Shown: piece by piece, positions 8,827 to 10,825 of the stretch
How the letters are laid out: every line of letters starts with the position of its first letter
How positions within the stretch are numbered: the stretch's first letter is position 1
Source: Halobacteriales archaeon QS_9_68_42
GTDB lineage: Archaea > Halobacteriota > Halobacteria > Halobacteriales > Haloarculaceae
Reading direction: 5' to 3'
Length of the DNA: 10,825 nucleotides
NCBI GenBank assembly: GCA_003022905.1
Contig: PXSE01000010.1
Location: 18,355 to 29,179 of the forward strand
Notes under the pieces: model-generated
Database searches by the model: none
Told to the model about the DNA's origin: nothing
What the model saw: the letters and a program-made list of their open reading frames with translations, nothing else
Program-made: the position numbers and the translations under genes

Positions 8827-9024
8827 ATGGATCGTGATGCCGTCGTCGAGGCTGTCGTCGCGTTCATCGGCGTCGGGTCGCTCGCCGCCCTCATCGTCTG
8901 GGTCGGTCTCACCTACAGCGACAGCGGGCTCTCGGCCGACGGCGGAACCGTCCTCGTCGGCGCCATCGCCTTCTTCATCGCCTTCATGTCCGTCATCGGC
9001 GTCGGCCTCTCGCGGCGCTACTGA
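8827..9024 (+). CDS. Small two-helix membrane protein
   Basis: The product is 65 residues with transmembrane helices at about 8-29 and 41-61. A short polar loop (SDSGLSADGG) joins them and the tail is basic (SRRY), so both ends probably face the cytoplasm. I do not recognise a function. Small membrane proteins of this type are a conserved haloarchaeal class. The in-frame TTG at 8800 is rejected in favour of ATG 8827, because the TATA-like element lies 29 nt before the ATG and would be inside the longer form's start. Its last seven bases overlap the 3' end of the convergent priL gene. Confidence 0.72.
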   Translation: MDRDAVVEAVVAFIGVGSLAALIVWVGLTYSDSGLSADGGTVLVGAIAFFIAFMSVIGVGLSRRY

Positions 9025-9949
9025 GCCTGCCAGTCGACCACCCGATCGTCGGGCGTCCGCTCGAGTTTCGCCTCGTAGTACGACAGCGGGTGCGGAATCG
9101 TCTCACAGAGGTCGTCCCTGTCGACACAGTCGCCGTACTCGGCCATCACGGCGCACGACGGCGGGGCGGCGACGCCGCCCTTCTCGTCGGCGAGGCGCTC
9201 GAACTGCGCCTCGACCGCCTCGGCGGCCGCCCCGGAGACATCGCACAGCGCCACCGCCGACTCGGCGTCGAGGCCGGCGGCCGCCAGAAACGACACCAGC
9301 GCGAACCGCGAGTGGTCGGGCAGACGCTCGCCGTCCCGCATCCGGGACAGCAGCGCCCGCATGCAGGGCGGAAAGAGGCCGGGGGCGGCCGTCTCGAACT
9401 CCATCGGCGGGTCGATGTCGGCGACGCTGCGGCGCACTGCGGTCAACTCCGTCGACAGCGGGTCGGCGATGGCTTCCGGCACCGATAGCGGCAGTTCCTC
9501 CTCGACGCGGCGCCGGACCGCCTCACGGAGCATCGTGTACAGTTCCGGCCGGTCGACGGGCACCCGACCGTCCGACAGCGGCCGGGCCACCAGCCGCCAG
9601 TCGTCGCCCGAAAGCGACCCCGACAGCCGCAGGTAGGCGGTGGCGGCGACGTCGAAGCTACCGTCGCCGACGGGGGTGACCTGCCCCGACAGCCCGAAGT
9701 CCGCGAGCAGTCGCTCCAGCGCGAGTCGGCCCTCGTCGGCGCTCCGCAGTTCGATGTCGGCCTCGAAGTCCTCGACGAACCGCTCGCGGGCGGTGGCCGC
9801 CTCGGCGGCGGCGTACTTCTCGACGGCCGACGGCCCCGCTCGACGGCCGGGCCGCCGGCCGCCACCAGCGAGGCGAGGTCGACGTCGGCGGCCTCGACGG
9901 CCTCCCTGGAGGCCTCGAGAAATGGGTACCGCGCGTGGAGCCGCTCCAT
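9018..9949 (-). pseudogene. priL: DNA primase large subunit, frameshifted with an apparent internal deletion
   Basis: PriL partners PriS in the archaeal primase and carries a 4Fe-4S C-terminal domain. From ATG 9949 the frame reads MERLHARYPFLEAS and on through GGPAVERG (about 39 residues), a clear haloarchaeal PriL start. It then becomes nonsense. The family sequence resumes in another frame at PSAVEKYAAAEAA (about 9833) and is open to TAG 9018-9020, about 271 residues. The C-terminal domain is intact: four Fe-S cysteines (codons 9363-9365, 9153-9155, 9126-9128, 9105-9107) and IPHPLSYYEAKL. The two parts give about 310 residues, shorter than the roughly 350-370 I expect, so some 45 residues (normally including an LLSYPV-type helix) seem lost, with length 3n+1 nt. 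An 11-nt direct repeat sits at the junction (9819-9829, 9839-9849). Pseudogene, deletion or assembly error are all possible. Confidence 0.85.
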
Positions 9950-9973
9950 ACGGTTCGGTACCGTCGCGCGGCC

Positions 9974-9979
9974 GATAAA
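9974..9979 (-). promoter_or_regulatory. TATA box of priL
   Basis: On the minus strand this is TTTATC, 30 nt before ATG 9949. It supports this start over the upstream in-frame ATG at 10042. The promoter looks intact although the gene is broken. Confidence 0.5.
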
Positions 9980-10087
9980 CGCACCGACCCGGAGGCCGCT
10001 CGTAGCGCGCGACACGTCGTATGGATTACTGTAGTCTTTCACCGACGAGCGCCGACCCGTATCGGTAATTCGTTACGACAATCCGTA

Positions 10088-10612
10088 TCAGCCGGCGTCC
10101 TCGGCAGGGGACCGTTCCGCCGGAGCGGAGCGACGCCGGAACAGCGAGACACAGACCGACAGCGCCGCGAGGACGCCCAGGCCGACGACGGCGTAGTGAT
10201 AGCGGAACGCTGTACGGAGGGTCGTCTCTCCGAGCGTGAACCCGCCGAACAGCGCGGCTGCCAGCGGTTCGCCGACGAACGGGATTCCAAGGACCAGTTC
10301 GAGGCCTCGCTGTCCGAGCCAATAGGAGAACTGTGTCCACGGGAGTAGCAGGCCAGTGTAGGCGTACAGGGCCACGAGCGGCACCGAGGCGACGGCACCG
10401 ACTGCGTAGCGCCGCGGGCCGACGACGCCGAGAGCTACCCCGACCGCCACCGCCCCGAACGCCCCGACGGCGAGCAGGAGTCGAACCGGCTCCGCCGGCA
10501 CCCCTGAGGGGCTCGCGAGCAGCGCCATATCGACGAGTGCGAGCCCGGCCAGGAGGCCGACGAGGAGGAGCTCAATGCTCCGGGTGCGAGGGCGGGTTTC
10601 GGAGGTTGTCAT
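10088..10612 (-). CDS. Cytochrome-b-like membrane protein lacking the heme-ligand histidines
   Basis: The product is 174 residues. Four transmembrane helices lie near 12-34, 42-63, 68-92 and 136-157, with an amphipathic stretch at 98-132 between the third and fourth. Residues 88-140 match the quinol-oxidation region of cytochrome b/b6: LLLPWTQFSYW (88-98), a following IPFVGEP (110-116), GGFTLGETTL (123-132) and an F-x-x-H (136-139) in helix D. True cytochrome b needs two histidines in helix B and two in helix D. Here His139 is the only histidine in the whole protein, so two b hemes cannot be held. No C-terminal cytochrome b domain or Rieske gene is nearby. It may be a quinone-binding or regulatory relic, or a degenerate subunit. 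ATG 10612 is set by a TATA box 29 nt ahead; the longer frame to 10702 is rejected. Confidence 0.78.
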   Translation of the reverse strand: MTTSETRPRTRSIELLLVGLLAGLALVDMALLASPSGVPAEPVRLLLAVGAFGAVAVGVALGVVGPRRYAVGAVASVPLVALYAYTGLLLPWTQFSYWLGQRGLELVLGIPFVGEPLAAALFGGFTLGETTLRTAFRYHYAVVGLGVLAALSVCVSLFRRRSAPAERSPAEDAG

Positions 10613-10634
10613 AGAAACCGCTACCTCGCGGGCG

Positions 10635-10641
10635 AATATAA
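10635..10641 (-). promoter_or_regulatory. TATA box of the cytochrome-b-like gene
   Basis: On the minus strand this reads TTATATT, starting 29 nt before ATG 10612, a good haloarchaeal TATA box for a leaderless transcript. It is divergent from the promoter at 10740-10745. Confidence 0.6.
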
Positions 10642-10739
10642 CTCTGTCGTGCGACGCGCGGTGGTTCGACCGGGTCGCCACACATTGAACAACGGAACGC
10701 ATTGGTTGCGGCCCCGCCCGGACCCACAGTCGACACGCC

Positions 10740-10745
10740 TATACT
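10740..10745 (+). promoter_or_regulatory. TATA box of the right-edge zinc-ribbon gene
   Basis: TATACT begins 32 nt before the GTG at 10772 and fits the leaderless pattern of the window. Confidence 0.4.
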
Positions 10746-10771
10746 CGCGGCCGTCCACCCGACGAACATCC

Positions 10772-10825
10772 GTGCGCCTCAGGTACCGCTGTCCGGGCTG
10801 TCGGACCACGAGCAACCTCCACGAC
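10772..10825 (+). CDS. N-terminus of a zinc-ribbon protein, cut by the window edge
   Basis: Eighteen codons from a GTG start read M-R-L-R-Y-R-C-P-G-C-R-T-T-S-N-L-H-D. The C-P-x-C-R-T-T-x-x-L-H pattern is typical of the first half of small haloarchaeal zinc-ribbon proteins. The second metal half, and so the size and function, lie beyond the window. The start is supported by a TATA-like element 32 nt upstream and by the absence of coding sense before it. Confidence 0.55.
   Translation, partial: MRLRYRCPGCRTTSNLHD

Noticed and set aside
9820..9850. Programmed ribosomal frameshift in priL
   Set aside because: A frameshift alone would not restore the missing central segment, and there is no slippery heptamer; a deletion or assembly error explains it better.

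Overview
The window looks like chromosomal DNA of a haloarchaeon (class Halobacteria). The evidence is the very high GC content, the acidic, alanine- and valine-rich proteins, an archaeal Hjc Holliday-junction resolvase, a PriL-type primase large subunit and an archaeal-type CobT. Most genes also have a TATA-like element 29-33 nt before the start codon, as expected for leaderless haloarchaeal transcripts. No tRNA, rRNA, CRISPR array, transposase gene or origin was recognised.

Layout. Positions 1-2096 (minus) hold the 3'-truncated gene of a large membrane protein with three beta-domain repeats and a DUF4129-like C-terminus. Positions 2097-2553 have no protein gene but carry a hairpin-rich repeat (element A). 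cobT (plus, 2554-3576) follows and meets a four-helix membrane protein gene (minus, 3649-4383). Next are uvrB (minus, 4504-6555) and, divergent from it, hjc (plus, 6670-7179), giving a compact DNA-repair locus, then a 74-residue zinc-ribbon gene (plus, 7221-7445). Positions 7446-7978 are a gene-free palindrome island (element B). The right part holds a SWIM zinc-finger gene (minus, 7979-8623), a 65-residue membrane protein gene (plus, 8827-9024), a priL gene broken by a frameshift and apparent internal deletion (minus, 9018-9949), a small cytochrome-b-like membrane protein gene (minus, 10088-10612), and the start of a zinc-ribbon gene running off the right edge (plus, 10772 onward).

Three things stand out. 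(1) Elements A and B are diverged copies of one repeat, in opposite orientation. Unpaired blocks are conserved, while two hairpins differ in sequence but keep perfect pairing in both copies, which looks like selection on structure. (2) priL keeps its N-terminus and all four Fe-S cysteines but lacks a central segment and changes frame, which is striking for a normally essential replication gene. (3) The 174-residue membrane protein carries the quinol-site region of cytochrome b, including PWTQ and the GGF segment, but has only one histidine in total, so it cannot bind the two usual b hemes.

Functionally the middle of the window is genome maintenance (UvrB excision repair, Hjc junction resolution, primase). 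cobT belongs to cobalamin lower-ligand assembly, and the remaining genes are small zinc or membrane proteins of unknown role. All start-site and promoter statements are inferred from sequence only.
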